A stretch of DNA of 64,000 nucleotides, taken from Herbidospora yilanensis. GTDB taxonomy: Bacteria > Actinomycetota > Actinomycetes > Streptosporangiales > Streptosporangiaceae. The notes under the pieces are model-generated. The model ran no database searches. It worked only from the letters and a program-made list of their open reading frames with translations, and was not told the DNA's origin. Positions 1 to 9,020 of this stretch are shown here, in pieces (position 1 is the stretch's first letter; each line of letters starts with the position of its first letter). The stretch covers positions 62,001 to 126,000 of the forward strand of contig NZ_BBXE01000033.1 of assembly GCF_001570565.1 (NCBI RefSeq), in the 5' to 3' direction. Made by a program: the position numbers and the translations under genes.

Positions 1-1858
1 GATGACCGTGGACGTCCGGGTGGACGAGCGCACCCTCCGGGAGCTCTACCTGGCCCCCTTCGAGCTGGTGGTGCGCAGGGCGGCGCCGTGGGGGGTGATG
101 GCGGCCTACAACGGCGTCAACGGGCTGCCGATGTGCGAGCACGCCGGGCTGATCGAGGGCGTGCTGCGCGGCGAGTGGGGGTTCGACGGGGTCGTGATGT
201 CCGACTGGACGGCCGCCCGCGACGCCGTCGGCTGCGCGCTGGGCGGGCTCGACCTGGCCATGCCGGGGCCGGGGAGCGTCTACGGCGAGCCGCTGGCCAG
301 GGCGGTGCGCGACGGGCTCGTACCGGAGGAGCTCCTCGACCGGAAGGTGGCCAGGCTCCGGACGCTCCTCGACCGGGCCGACCTGTCCGGGCGGGAGTCG
401 CCCGACGGGGTCGCGCTCGCGCGGGAGGTCGCGGCGCGGTCGGCCACCCTGCTCGCCAACGACGGCGTGCTGCCGCTCGCGCCGTCCGCGAAGGTCGCGC
501 TGATCGGCGGCCTGGCCGCCGACGCCCGGATCCTCGGCGGCGGCAGCGCCCTGGTCTTCCCCGAGCACGCCGTCTCACCGCTCGAAGGCCTCACCGCCGC
601 CGGGGTCGAGGTGACCTACAGCCGGGGCGCGGACGCGAGCGACCGGATCGGCTCCGCCGTGATGGCCGCCACCGCGACCGCGCGCGACGCCGCCGGGCGG
701 ATCCTGGGCGAGTTCCCGCTCCACGACGGCACGCTCGTCTGGCTCGGCGACGTCCCCGTCCCCTACGAGGACCTGCACAGCGTCGAGATCAGCGGCGTCC
801 TCGACGCGGCCCCCGGCTGGAACACCCTGGCCGTCGAGGGCGTCGGCCGGTTCACCCTGGAGGCCGACGGCCGGACGCTGTTCGACGGCGTGGTCCACCC
901 GACCGGCGACGACCCCATGGCCGCGTTCTTCCTCCCCCCGCAGCACGAAGTGCTCGCCGACCTGCCCGGCCCGGTCGTCGTCAGCCTGGTCCACACCGTC
1001 ACGCACGCGCCCACCTACCAGCCCTTCGTCGGCTTCTCCCTCTGCCACCGCCCCCCGAGGCCCACCACGGGCCGGATGATCTCCGAGGCCGTCGCGGCGG
1101 CCGCGGCGGCCGACGTGGCCGTCGTCGTGGTCGGCACCTCGAAGGAGGTGGAGAGCGAGGGCTTCGACCGCACGTCGCTGCGGCTCCCCGGCCGCCAGGA
1201 CGAACTCGTCGCGAAGGTCGCCGCGGCCAACCCGCGCACGGTCGTCGTGGTCAACGCCGGGTCACCGGTCGAGATGCCGTGGCGCGACGAGGTCGCCGCG
1301 ATCCTCCTGACCTGGTTCCCCGGCCAGGAGGGCGGCCACGCCCTGGCCGACGTCCTCACCGGCGCCGCCGAACCCGGCGGCCGCCTCCCCACCACCTGGC
1401 CCGCCGCCCTCGGCGACTGCCCCGTGACCAACGTCACACCCACCGGCGGAGTCCTCGCCTACGACGAGGGCCGCTTCATCGGCTACCGCGCCTGGGACCG
1501 CCACGACACGGCCCCGGCCTTCCCGTTCGGCCACGGCCTCGGCTACACGACGTGGTCGTACGACGAGATCGCCGTCGACGGCATGACGGTGACCGTCACC
1601 CTGACCAACACCGGCGACCGGCCCGGACGCGAGGTCGTGCAGGTCTACCTGGCCCCCGAGGACCCGGGCGACCGCCCGGCCCGCTGGCTGGCGGCCTTCA
1701 CGACGTGCGAGGCGGAGCCGGGCGAGACCGTCTCGGTCGGCGTGGAGATCCCCCGGCGGGCGGTGGAGGTCTGGACCGAGAACGGCTGGCAGGCCGTCCC
1801 CGGGCGCTATCGCGTCCTCAGCGGACTCTCAGTCGGCGCCGATAGCATCGCGATATGA
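1..1858 (+). CDS. GH3 beta-glucosidase, 5' end outside window
   Basis: Retaining glycoside hydrolase of family 3, expected to release glucose or a related sugar from beta-glucosides. The window begins inside the gene: the reading frame is open from base 2 and the first part of the catalytic barrel is missing. What is visible is the end of the barrel with the nucleophile motif VMSDW (Asp codon at about 203), a middle segment resembling the PA14-type insertion of such enzymes, the second domain with the ESEGFDR stretch that normally carries the acid/base Glu, and a C-terminal fibronectin-III-like domain. No signal peptide can be judged. The stop overlaps the next ATG (ATGA at 1855), so it is probably co-transcribed with the hydrolase/ABC gene. 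A paralogue lies at 49713-52163. The family is certain; the substrate is inferred. Confidence 0.93.
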   Translation, partial: MTVDVRVDERTLRELYLAPFELVVRRAAPWGVMAAYNGVNGLPMCEHAGLIEGVLRGEWGFDGVVMSDWTAARDAVGCALGGLDLAMPGPGSVYGEPLARAVRDGLVPEELLDRKVARLRTLLDRADLSGRESPDGVALAREVAARSATLLANDGVLPLAPSAKVALIGGLAADARILGGGSALVFPEHAVSPLEGLTAAGVEVTYSRGADASDRIGSAVMAATATARDAAGRILGEFPLHDGTLVWLGDVPVPYEDLHSVEISGVLDAAPGWNTLAVEGVGRFTLEADGRTLFDGVVHPTGDDPMAAFFLPPQHEVLADLPGPVVVSLVHTVTHAPTYQPFVGFSLCHRPPRPTTGRMISEAVAAAAAADVAVVVVGTSKEVESEGFDRTSLRLPGRQDELVAKVAAANPRTVVVVNAGSPVEMPWRDEVAAILLTWFPGQEGGHALADVLTGAAEPGGRLPTTWPAALGDCPVTNVTPTGGVLAYDEGRFIGYRAWDRHDTAPAFPFGHGLGYTTWSYDEIAVDGMTVTVTLTNTGDRPGREVVQVYLAPEDPGDRPARWLAAFTTCEAEPGETVSVGVEIPRRAVEVWTENGWQAVPGRYRVLSGLSVGADSIAI

Positions 1859-4425
1859 CGTTTCGCGGGGGCCGGCGCGGCCTCGCCGTGCTCGCCGCCG
1901 TGCTCGTGGCCGTCGCCGGGATCATCTGGATCGCCTGGCCCTCCGACGGGCTCCCCCAGGGGCAGGACGTGGTCATCCCCGTCGTCGACGGCCCGGCCGA
2001 CGACCAGAAGGTGCTGATCGACGCCTCCTACTTCCCGCCCGAGGGCGACGGCAGGGCGCCGGCGGTGCTGCTCGGGCACGGGTTCGGCGGCAGCAAGAAC
2101 AGCGTCCGTGACCAGGCCGGGCAGCTCGCCCGGGAGGGCTACGCGGTGCTCACCTGGTCGGCGCGCGGGTTCGGGCGCTCCACCGGGGAGATCGCGCTCA
2201 ACTCGCCCGACTACGAGGTCAAGGACGTCCGGCAGCTCATCGACTGGCTGGCGAAGAAGCCCGAGGTGCTGCTCGACGCGGCCGGCGACCCGCGCGTCGG
2301 CATGGCGGGCGGCTCCTACGGCGGCGCGATCGCCCTGATGACCGCCGCCCACGATCCCCGCGTCGACGCCATCGTGCCCTCGATCACCTGGTACGACCTG
2401 GCCGACGCCCTGTTCCCCGAGGCGTCGGGGGCCGGGCCGGCCACGGGCGTGTTCAAGAAGATGTGGGCCGGGATCTTCTTCAGCGCCGGCGGGTCGGGGC
2501 TCAACCCCGCCTCGCAGGCCGACGGGCTGGCGCGGCTGCTGAGCGGCTCCGGCGGGCAGCCGGCCCCCGACGGGGTCACCCCCGAGCAGGCGCAGTGCGG
2601 GCGGTTCCTGCCGTCGATCTGCGCGGTCTACCAGCAGATCGCCGCCACCGGGAAGGCCACGCCCGAGGCCGTCGACCTGCTGCGCCGGTCGAGCCCCGTC
2701 TCGGTGCAGGGCCGGATCAAGGTGCCGTCGCTGATCATCCAGGGGCAGCGCGACTCGTTGTTCCCGCTCGGCCACGCCGACCTGAACGCCAAGGCCATCG
2801 CCGCGACCGGCGCCCCGGTCGAGGTCGCCTGGATCGCCGGGGGCCACGACGGCGGCGACGCCGAGGCCGACTTCGTCTTCGCCCAGACCCTCAACTGGTT
2901 CGACGCCCACCTCAAGAAGGACGGCGCGGCCACCGGCCGGGCGTTCACCGTCTCGCGCGACGGCGGCCGCGACCCCGGCACCCGGCAGAACGTCCTGCTG
3001 CATGCCGAGGGCGCGGCCTACCCCGGCCTCGGCGGCACCGTGACGACCGAACTCGACCTGCTCGGCCCCGACCAGGAGGTGGCCACGCCGCCCGGCGGCA
3101 GCCCCGCCGCCATCTCCTCGGTGCCGGGCCTGAGCGGCCTGCTCGGCGGCGGCGCGGGAGGCGGCGGGCCGGCGGGCGCCTCGCTCGACCTGCCGGGCCA
3201 GGTCGCGGTCTTCCAGACCCGTCCACTCGACCGCACGCTCACGGTGACCGGTTCGCCCACCGCCGAGATCAAGGTGTACGGCGAGGGCGAGGTCACCCTC
3301 TTCGCCAAGCTCTACGACGCCGCCTCCGGACAACTCGCGGTGCTCCCCGGCGGCCTGGCCGCGCCGCTGCGCGTCACCGCGACCCCGACCGGCACGCCGG
3401 TCAGGGTCACCCTCCCGGCCATCGACCGGCGCGTCGAGGCGGGCCACGTGCTGCGCCTGGCGATCACCACGACCGACATGGCCTACGCTCTCCCGGCGCA
3501 ACCCAGCGTGCACAGGGTCGGCCTGGCCTCCACGACGCTGACGATGCCGGTCGACGCCGGTCTGGCCGCGCCCGCGCGGGGCCCCGCCTGGTGGACGTGG
3601 GCGTTCCCGCTCGCGTCGGTCCTGGCGGCGGCGGCGATCCTGCTGACCGGCCGGCCGCGCCGCGCCATCGTCGCGCCCGACCCCGCGCCGGCCGAGGTGC
3701 CGCTGCAGATCACCGGGCTGACCAAGCGCTACAAGAACGGCCACAAGGCCGTCGACGACCTGTCGTTCCGGGTCGAGAAGGGGCAGGTGCTCGGCCTGCT
3801 CGGGCCCAACGGCGCGGGCAAGACGACCACGATGCGGATGATGATGGGCCTCATCCACCCCGACGGGGGCGAGATCCGCATCTTCGGTGAGAAGGTCGTG
3901 CCGGGCTCGCCGGTGTTGTCGCGGCTGGGCTCCTTCGTCGAGGGCGCGGGCTTCCTGCCGCACCTGTCGGGCCGCGACAACCTCACGCTCTACTGGCAGG
4001 CCACCGGCCGCCCGGCCGGCGACGCCCACCTGGAGGAGGCGCTGGAGATCGCCGGTCTGGGCGCCGCCGTCGAACGCGCCGTGCGCACCTACTCGCAGGG
4101 CATGCGGCAGCGCCTGGCCATCGCCCAGGCCATGCTGGGCCTGCCCGACCTGCTCGTGCTCGACGAGCCCACCAACGGGCTCGACCCGCCCCAGATCGCC
4201 GAGATGCGGCGGGTGCTGAAGGCGTACGCCACCGAGGGCCGGACCGTCATCGTGTCGAGCCACCTGCTCGGCGAGGTCGAGCAGACGTGCAGCCACGCCG
4301 TGGTCATGCACCGGGGCCGCCTGGTGTCGGCCGGTCCGGTCGCCGAACTGCTCCGCCGGGGCGAACTCAACGGCTCCACCCGCCTGGAGGACGTGTTCCT
4401 CGACCTGATCGGAGAAAAGGCATGA
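1855..4425 (+). CDS. S15/CocE-like hydrolase fused to ABC transporter ATPase
   Basis: 856-residue two-function protein. Residues 1-30 hold an N-terminal membrane anchor. Residues 45-340 are an alpha/beta hydrolase of the X-Pro dipeptidyl-peptidase/CocE type, with GGSYGG (nucleophile Ser154), Asp near 300 (GQRDS) and His near 331 (GGHDGG). A beta-sandwich like the CocE C-terminal domain follows. A second membrane segment lies at 579-600, then a complete ABC ATPase: Walker A GPNGAGKT at about 652-659, signature YSQGM at about 746, Walker B LLVLDEP at about 765. The two membrane segments would place the hydrolase outside and the ATPase inside. It overlaps both the preceding GH3 gene and the following permease gene by ATGA, so all three are probably one operon. 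A TAGCAT hexamer 6 bases before the ATG could give an additional leaderless transcript. The substrate is unknown. Confidence 0.9.
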   Translation: MTFRGGRRGLAVLAAVLVAVAGIIWIAWPSDGLPQGQDVVIPVVDGPADDQKVLIDASYFPPEGDGRAPAVLLGHGFGGSKNSVRDQAGQLAREGYAVLTWSARGFGRSTGEIALNSPDYEVKDVRQLIDWLAKKPEVLLDAAGDPRVGMAGGSYGGAIALMTAAHDPRVDAIVPSITWYDLADALFPEASGAGPATGVFKKMWAGIFFSAGGSGLNPASQADGLARLLSGSGGQPAPDGVTPEQAQCGRFLPSICAVYQQIAATGKATPEAVDLLRRSSPVSVQGRIKVPSLIIQGQRDSLFPLGHADLNAKAIAATGAPVEVAWIAGGHDGGDAEADFVFAQTLNWFDAHLKKDGAATGRAFTVSRDGGRDPGTRQNVLLHAEGAAYPGLGGTVTTELDLLGPDQEVATPPGGSPAAISSVPGLSGLLGGGAGGGGPAGASLDLPGQVAVFQTRPLDRTLTVTGSPTAEIKVYGEGEVTLFAKLYDAASGQLAVLPGGLAAPLRVTATPTGTPVRVTLPAIDRRVEAGHVLRLAITTTDMAYALPAQPSVHRVGLASTTLTMPVDAGLAAPARGPAWWTWAFPLASVLAAAAILLTGRPRRAIVAPDPAPAEVPLQITGLTKRYKNGHKAVDDLSFRVEKGQVLGLLGPNGAGKTTTMRMMMGLIHPDGGEIRIFGEKVVPGSPVLSRLGSFVEGAGFLPHLSGRDNLTLYWQATGRPAGDAHLEEALEIAGLGAAVERAVRTYSQGMRQRLAIAQAMLGLPDLLVLDEPTNGLDPPQIAEMRRVLKAYATEGRTVIVSSHLLGEVEQTCSHAVVMHRGRLVSAGPVAELLRRGELNGSTRLEDVFLDLIGEKA

Positions 4426-5264
4426 CCGCGACCGGCTACGCGCCCGGGCGCACCCTCCCGCTGCGGGTCGAGTTCGTCCGCCAGTTCCGGCGCCGCCGCA
4501 CGATGGTCATGTTCGGGCTGCTCGCGGCGCTGCCGTGGATCCTGGTGATCGCCTTCCAGTTCGGCCCGAACAACAACCGGGGCGGCACCGGCCTGCGGAT
4601 CTCCGACCTGGCCATGGAGGGAGGCCTGAACTTCGCCGCGTTCGCCCTGTCGGTCTCGGCGAGCTTCCTGCTGATGGTCGCGGTGGCGCTGTTCTGCGGC
4701 GACACCGTGGCCAGCGAGGCCAACTGGTCGTCGCTGCGCTACCTGCTGGCCGCGCCGATCCCCCGCGACCGGCTGCTGCGCCAGAAGCTCATCGTCGCCC
4801 TCGCCTATTCGGCCGCCGCCGTCACGGTCGTGCCGGTGATGGCGGTGCTGGCGGGCACCCTGGCGTTCGGCTGGAACGACGTGCGGGTGCCCGGCACCGG
4901 CGAGGTCATCGCGGCCCTCGACGTCCTGCCCAAATTCGGAATCGTCATCCTGTACGCCATGGTCACCAACCTGGTCGTCGCATCACTGGCGTTCCTGCTC
5001 TCGGTGAGCACCGACTCACCGCTGGGCGCGGTCGGCGGCGCGGTCGGCCTGGTGATCGTCAGCACCATCCTGCAGGCGGTGGAGGCCTTGGGCGGCCTGC
5101 GCGAATTCCTGCCGACCTTCTGGAACACCGCCTGGCTCGACGCCCTCGCGCCGGTCCCCGACTACAGTGGCATGATCAAGGGCACCGCGATCGCGGTCAC
5201 GTACGCCGCCGTGCTGCTGGCCTTCGCGTTCCGCCGGTTCCGCCGTAAGGACGTCGTTTCCTGA
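4422..5264 (+). CDS. ABC-2 type transporter permease
   Basis: 280-residue integral membrane protein with about six hydrophobic segments and an Arg-rich cytoplasmic N-terminus, typical of ABC-2 permeases that act as dimers with one ATPase. The ATG at 4422 is chosen because it overlaps the stop of the upstream ATPase gene as ATGA; an upstream in-frame extension to 4287 lies inside the ATPase coding sequence and is rejected. The segment SLRYLLAAPIPRDRLLRQK is the usual ABC-2 motif after the second helix. It is the partner of the 1855-4425 ATPase domain. Whether the complex exports a product, or takes up or senses something released by the extracellular hydrolase domain, cannot be told. Confidence 0.9.
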   Translation: MTATGYAPGRTLPLRVEFVRQFRRRRTMVMFGLLAALPWILVIAFQFGPNNNRGGTGLRISDLAMEGGLNFAAFALSVSASFLLMVAVALFCGDTVASEANWSSLRYLLAAPIPRDRLLRQKLIVALAYSAAAVTVVPVMAVLAGTLAFGWNDVRVPGTGEVIAALDVLPKFGIVILYAMVTNLVVASLAFLLSVSTDSPLGAVGGAVGLVIVSTILQAVEALGGLREFLPTFWNTAWLDALAPVPDYSGMIKGTAIAVTYAAVLLAFAFRRFRRKDVVS

Positions 5265-5266
5265 CA

Positions 5267-5294
5267 TTGACAGGTCTCCGATTTCGTGTAGGAA
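5267..5294 (+). promoter_or_regulatory. Candidate promoter of the terpene synthase gene
   Basis: TTGACA at 5267-5272, a 16-base spacer, then TAGGAA at 5289-5294. This matches the actinobacterial housekeeping promoter pattern and starts two bases after the permease stop codon. A transcript from here would carry a leader of about 150 bases containing the AATTAAGC repeats before the GTG at 5454. Inference from motif only. Confidence 0.5.
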
Positions 5295-5314
5295 TCGATG
5301 GGACAAAAAGGCTC

Positions 5315-5341
5315 AATTAAGCTCGGACGCTTTAATTAAGC
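5315..5341. repeat. AATTAAGC direct repeat / imperfect palindrome
   Basis: AATTAAGC occurs at 5315-5322 and again at 5334-5341, 19 bases apart, and the interval reads as an imperfect palindrome (AATTAAGC, TCGGAC, GCTTTAATT). AT-only words of this length are rare in this GC-rich window. It lies between the candidate promoter and the terpene synthase start, so it could be an operator or a weak hairpin ending the ABC operon. Confidence 0.4.
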
Positions 5342-5453
5342 GCAATCACGCCCACACAACGCACCGGGCCGAAACCTCCTGCGCCCCTGGGACCGTGCCA
5401 TTGCCGGTTCCCTTTTCGTCGCGCCCGGCCAGACGAACCGGAAGGACCTGCTC

Positions 5454-6563
5454 GTGACCAGTGTCGTTTCGTCGCCCCGGTTGGATGTCCCCTCCTTCTA
5501 CTGCCCCTTCCCCTACGCCATCTCCCCCGAGGCCGACGACGTGGACCGTGCCACCGTGAAATGGATGGACGACTTCGGCCTCTTCCGCTCCCCCGAACAA
5601 CGGCAGTACCTCGCCGCCCAGCGCATCGGCCACTGCGCCGCCCTGGCGCTTCCGCACGGCCGCGGAGAAGGGCTCCGTCTCGCGGCCGACTACGTCTTCT
5701 GGTTGTTCACATTCGACGACATGTACTGCGACGAACGTGTCCACGAGATGTCGCTCGACGCGTTCGTGCAGTTCGTCAGCAAACTGACCCGCATCGTCGA
5801 GGCGCCCACCGCGAAGATCCTCACCGACGACCCGTGGGCCGAGGGCCTGCGCGACATCCGGTTACGGATGGAGCGGACCGCGACCCCGGTCCAGCTCGCC
5901 CGCTGGGTCGAGGAGCAGCGCAAATACCTCTTCGGGCTGATCTGGGAGACGGCCAACCGGCTGGAGGGACGGATCCCGCCCGTCGACGACTACGTGACCA
6001 TGTGGCTGAACGCCAGCGCGTGCGGCGCCAGCGTGATGTTCGTGGACATCAGCGCCGGCTACGAGGTCAGCGCCGACGACATGGCCGACTCGAGGGTACG
6101 GGCGCTCACCGAGATGGCCAACGCGATCATCGCCTGGGACAACGACCTGATCTCCTTCAACAAGGAGTCGTACCGGCAGCACCGTTACGGCTATCCGCAG
6201 ATCCAGAACCTGGTCAGCGTGCTGACCTCGGGCGGCAGGTCGGTCGAGGAGGCCTCGGCCGAGGCGGTGCGCATGCGCGACCGGGTGATGACCCTGTTCC
6301 TGAAGGTCGGCGACGAGGTGCGCGCCGATGCCTCACCCGAACTGGACCGTTACGTCTACGGCCTGGGCGAGTGGATCAGGGGCTATCTGGCCTGGGCGAT
6401 GAGCACCGGCCGCTATCTGGACCCGCGCAACCCGACCGACCGCGCCGCGGCCGACCCGGTCGCCATGCCGGGCACGTGGAAGGAGCGGGCCAGCGACGAC
6501 CGCCTCGACCCGCTGCCGCTGCCCGCCATCACCTGGTGGTGGGACCAACTGGGCTCTGTCTGA
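5454..6563 (+). CDS. Class I terpene synthase
   Basis: 369-residue bacterial class I terpene cyclase, which converts a prenyl diphosphate to a cyclic terpene with Mg2+. The acidic motif is DDMYCDE (residues 88-94); the second metal motif NDLISFNKE (230-238) and the RY pair (about 244-245) are all intact, so activity is expected. The acidic motif with Tyr-Cys recalls the DDxYCxD form of 2-methylisoborneol synthases. However, no methyltransferase or encapsulin gene lies beside it and the protein lacks a long Pro-rich N-terminus, so a 2-MIB call is not supported. The GTG start has GGAAGGA 7 bases upstream. No prenyltransferase or P450 neighbours are present. The product is unknown. Confidence 0.92.
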   Translation: MTSVVSSPRLDVPSFYCPFPYAISPEADDVDRATVKWMDDFGLFRSPEQRQYLAAQRIGHCAALALPHGRGEGLRLAADYVFWLFTFDDMYCDERVHEMSLDAFVQFVSKLTRIVEAPTAKILTDDPWAEGLRDIRLRMERTATPVQLARWVEEQRKYLFGLIWETANRLEGRIPPVDDYVTMWLNASACGASVMFVDISAGYEVSADDMADSRVRALTEMANAIIAWDNDLISFNKESYRQHRYGYPQIQNLVSVLTSGGRSVEEASAEAVRMRDRVMTLFLKVGDEVRADASPELDRYVYGLGEWIRGYLAWAMSTGRYLDPRNPTDRAAADPVAMPGTWKERASDDRLDPLPLPAITWWWDQLGSV

Positions 6564-6582
6564 TTGGGCAGATTCCAGAAAC

Positions 6583-6619
6583 GCGAGCCACACCCGGCCT
6601 TCGGCCGTGCGCGTCTCGC
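6583..6619. terminator. Bidirectional hairpin terminator
   Basis: An outer GCGAG (6583-6587) pairs with CTCGC (6615-6619) and an inner CCGGCC-TT-CGGCCG-type stem (6594-6607) sits between them. It lies between the convergent terpene synthase and the small gene at 6621-6785. There is no clear U-tract, as is common in actinomycetes. Confidence 0.5.
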
Positions 6620-6620
6620 T

Positions 6621-6785
6621 TTACCAGTGAGGCGGCCGGTCTTCGAGCAGGCGGGCGTCGTCGTCGGACTCCCGCCACTCGCCCCACCCGTGATCGGTGT
6701 CGTCGATGGTCTGGTCAGGGAGCACCGGCAGGCCGTCGTCGGACAGGTCGACCGGGCGCAGTTCATCGGGCTGCGGCTCAGACAT
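6621..6785 (-). CDS. Small conserved acidic protein
   Basis: 54-residue acidic protein starting MSEPQPDEL and ending with the motif DHGWGEW...LEDRPPHW. Short proteins with the same GWGE...RPPHW ending are, to my recollection, common hypothetical proteins in actinomycetes; no function is known to me. The start is the ATG at 6785, since the longer frame upstream runs through the divergent STAND gene and its leader. It is convergent with the terpene synthase and divergent from the STAND ATPase. Confidence 0.7.
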   Translation of the reverse strand: MSEPQPDELRPVDLSDDGLPVLPDQTIDDTDHGWGEWRESDDDARLLEDRPPHW

Positions 6786-6911
6786 GGCTCCAAGCCTAGC
6801 GAAGCAGGGAGCCGGATCAGGTATCTCCACGACGATCCCCCCGGCAAATCGCATCAAAGGTACGATGCCGAAGCAGGTGTAGGCCGGAACGCGACACCCC
6901 CGTGAGGCGGC

Positions 6912-9020
6912 ATGGCGACCCCAGCAGGTTGGCGAAGAGACGGCAATCTCCCCGCGGAGCTCACCAGCTTCGTCGGGCGGTCGCGGCTCCTGACCCAGAT
7001 CAGACAGCGCATCCAGCAGTCGCGCCTGGTCACGGTGACCGGGATCGGCGGTGTCGGGAAGACCCGCACCGCCCTGCGCGTCGCCCATCAGCTGCGCTCG
7101 CAGTTCGACGACGGCATCTGGTACGTCGACCTGGCCCGCCTCCAGGACCCGTCGATGCTCCACCACACCGTCCGCACCGCGCTCGGCCTGGCCGACCAGT
7201 CGAGCCGCACCAGCGGCGACTCCCTGGCCGACTGGCTGGGTGATCGCACCGTCCTGCTCATCCTCGACACGTGCGAGCACATGGTCGAGGCGTGCGCCGA
7301 GCTGATCGAAGACCTGCAGGGCCGCAACCCGAACCTCAAGGTGCTGGCCACCAGCCGCCGGTCGCTGAACGCGGCCGGCGAGTCGGTCATCCCGATCCCG
7401 CCGCTGCCGGTGCCGGGCGACGACCCGGCCGAGTCCCCCTACAACAACGACGCCGTGGAGCTGTTCCGGCAGCGGGCCACCGCCGTGGTGCCCGACTTCA
7501 CCGTCGAGGAGAACAACGTCACGTCGGTCGCCGAGTTGTGCGTGCGGCTCGACGGCATCCCGCTGGCGATCGAGCTGGCGGCGGTCCGGCTGCGGGCCCT
7601 GTCGGTCGACCAGATCCTCGGGCTGCTGACCGACCGGTTCTCCCTGCTGGCGGGCGCCTCCCGCACCGCGTTACCGCGCCACCAGACGCTCCGGGCCGCG
7701 ATCGGCTGGAGCCACGAACTGTGCGAGCCGCCCGAGCGCCTGTTGTGGGCGCGGCTGTCGGTCTTCGCGGGCGACTTCGAGCTCGACGCCGCGCGCTACG
7801 TCTGCGCCGGCGACACGCTGCCGCCCGACCGCATCATGGACGTCATCACCGGCCTGGTCGACAAGTCGGTGCTGCTCAGCTACAACACCGTGTCGGGCCA
7901 GCGCTACCGCCTGATCGACACCCTGCGCCAATACGGCGAGGAGTGGCTCGACAAGCTCGGCGAGACCGACAACCTGCGCCGCCGCCACCGCGACTACTAC
8001 CTCCAGCTCGCCGAACGCGGCGAGCACGCCTGGTCGGGCCCGCGCCAGGTGCACTGGTTCGTCCGGATGCGCCAGGAGCACGACAACGTCCGCACGGCCG
8101 TCGACTACTGCCTGTCGACCAACAGCGAACACCGCATCGGCCTCGAACTGCTGTCGTCGTTGTGGTTCATGTGGGTGGCCTGCGGCTTCATGCGCGAGGG
8201 CCGCCACTACCTCGAACGCGCCCTGGGCCTGTCCCGGCAGGCCAGCAAGGAGCGCTGCCGGGCGTTGTGGACGCTCGCGTACGTCTGCAACATGCAGGGC
8301 GACCACGACGGCGCGACCGAGGCGGCGGAGAAGTGCTCCTCGGAGGCGCTGGAGGTCGGCGACTCGGGCGCGGTGATCTTCGCGACCAAGATGCTCGGCA
8401 CGAGCGCCATGCTGAAGGGCGACTTCAAGCGGGCCACCGCGCTGCTCGGCGTGGCGATCGAGTTCCACAAGAGCGGCCGGGAGCTCAACCCGGGCCTGCT
8501 CCCGGCGGTGGCGGAGCTCGCGCTGGTGCTCACCTACCAGGGCGACTACACGGAGGCCGAGACCCTCGTCCAGGACTGCCTGAAGATCTGCAACGAGCGG
8601 GGCGAGTTGTGGATCCGCTCCTACGCGGTGTGGATCCAGGCCCTGATCGAGATCGAGACCGACCGCCCCGAGCAGGTCAAGACCAGCGCCCGGGAGGCGC
8701 TGCGGATCAAGCGGCACTTCCACGACGTGCCGGGCGTGCTGCTGTGCCTGGAGACGATGGCCCGCCACGCCGCGTCGTCGGGCGAGGTCGCCCACGCGGC
8801 CTACCTGCTGGGCGCCTCGGAGCACAACTGGCGGGCCTCGGGGCTGGCCCAGCTCGGCTCGCCCTTCCTGAGCGACGACTTCAAGCGCACCATCAAGGAG
8901 TGCCGCGAGACCCTGGGCGTCAAGGAGTTCGACCGCCTGTTCACCGCCGGGCAGGCCCTGTCGCTGGAGGACACCATCGCGGTGGCCCTCGGCGAGCTGG
9001 AGATCTCCGAGTCGCTCTAG
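6912..9020 (+). CDS. STAND-family ATPase without DNA-binding domain
   Basis: 702-residue signal-transduction ATPase. The N-terminus contains the LTSFVGR linker typical of actinobacterial AfsR/LuxR-type STAND proteins, Walker A GIGGVGKT (residues 44-51) and a Walker B-like ILDTCEH near 115. A winged-helix segment follows, then helical TPR-like repeats from about residue 350 to the end. Proteins with this N-terminus usually end in a LuxR HTH or start with a SARP domain; neither is present, so DNA binding by itself is unlikely. It may act through protein partners. Its 3' end overlaps the convergent ankyrin gene by 4 bases (9017-9020). Confidence 0.85.
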   Translation: MATPAGWRRDGNLPAELTSFVGRSRLLTQIRQRIQQSRLVTVTGIGGVGKTRTALRVAHQLRSQFDDGIWYVDLARLQDPSMLHHTVRTALGLADQSSRTSGDSLADWLGDRTVLLILDTCEHMVEACAELIEDLQGRNPNLKVLATSRRSLNAAGESVIPIPPLPVPGDDPAESPYNNDAVELFRQRATAVVPDFTVEENNVTSVAELCVRLDGIPLAIELAAVRLRALSVDQILGLLTDRFSLLAGASRTALPRHQTLRAAIGWSHELCEPPERLLWARLSVFAGDFELDAARYVCAGDTLPPDRIMDVITGLVDKSVLLSYNTVSGQRYRLIDTLRQYGEEWLDKLGETDNLRRRHRDYYLQLAERGEHAWSGPRQVHWFVRMRQEHDNVRTAVDYCLSTNSEHRIGLELLSSLWFMWVACGFMREGRHYLERALGLSRQASKERCRALWTLAYVCNMQGDHDGATEAAEKCSSEALEVGDSGAVIFATKMLGTSAMLKGDFKRATALLGVAIEFHKSGRELNPGLLPAVAELALVLTYQGDYTEAETLVQDCLKICNERGELWIRSYAVWIQALIEIETDRPEQVKTSAREALRIKRHFHDVPGVLLCLETMARHAASSGEVAHAAYLLGASEHNWRASGLAQLGSPFLSDDFKRTIKECRETLGVKEFDRLFTAGQALSLEDTIAVALGELEISESL

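Noticed and set aside
1807-4311. 834-codon minus-strand open frame
   Set aside because: Antisense shadow of the hydrolase/ABC gene caused by high GC; the sequence is low-complexity without motifs.
5454-6563. 2-methylisoborneol synthase
   Set aside because: The DDMYC motif is similar, but the methyltransferase and encapsulin partners are missing and the protein lacks the long N-terminal extension.
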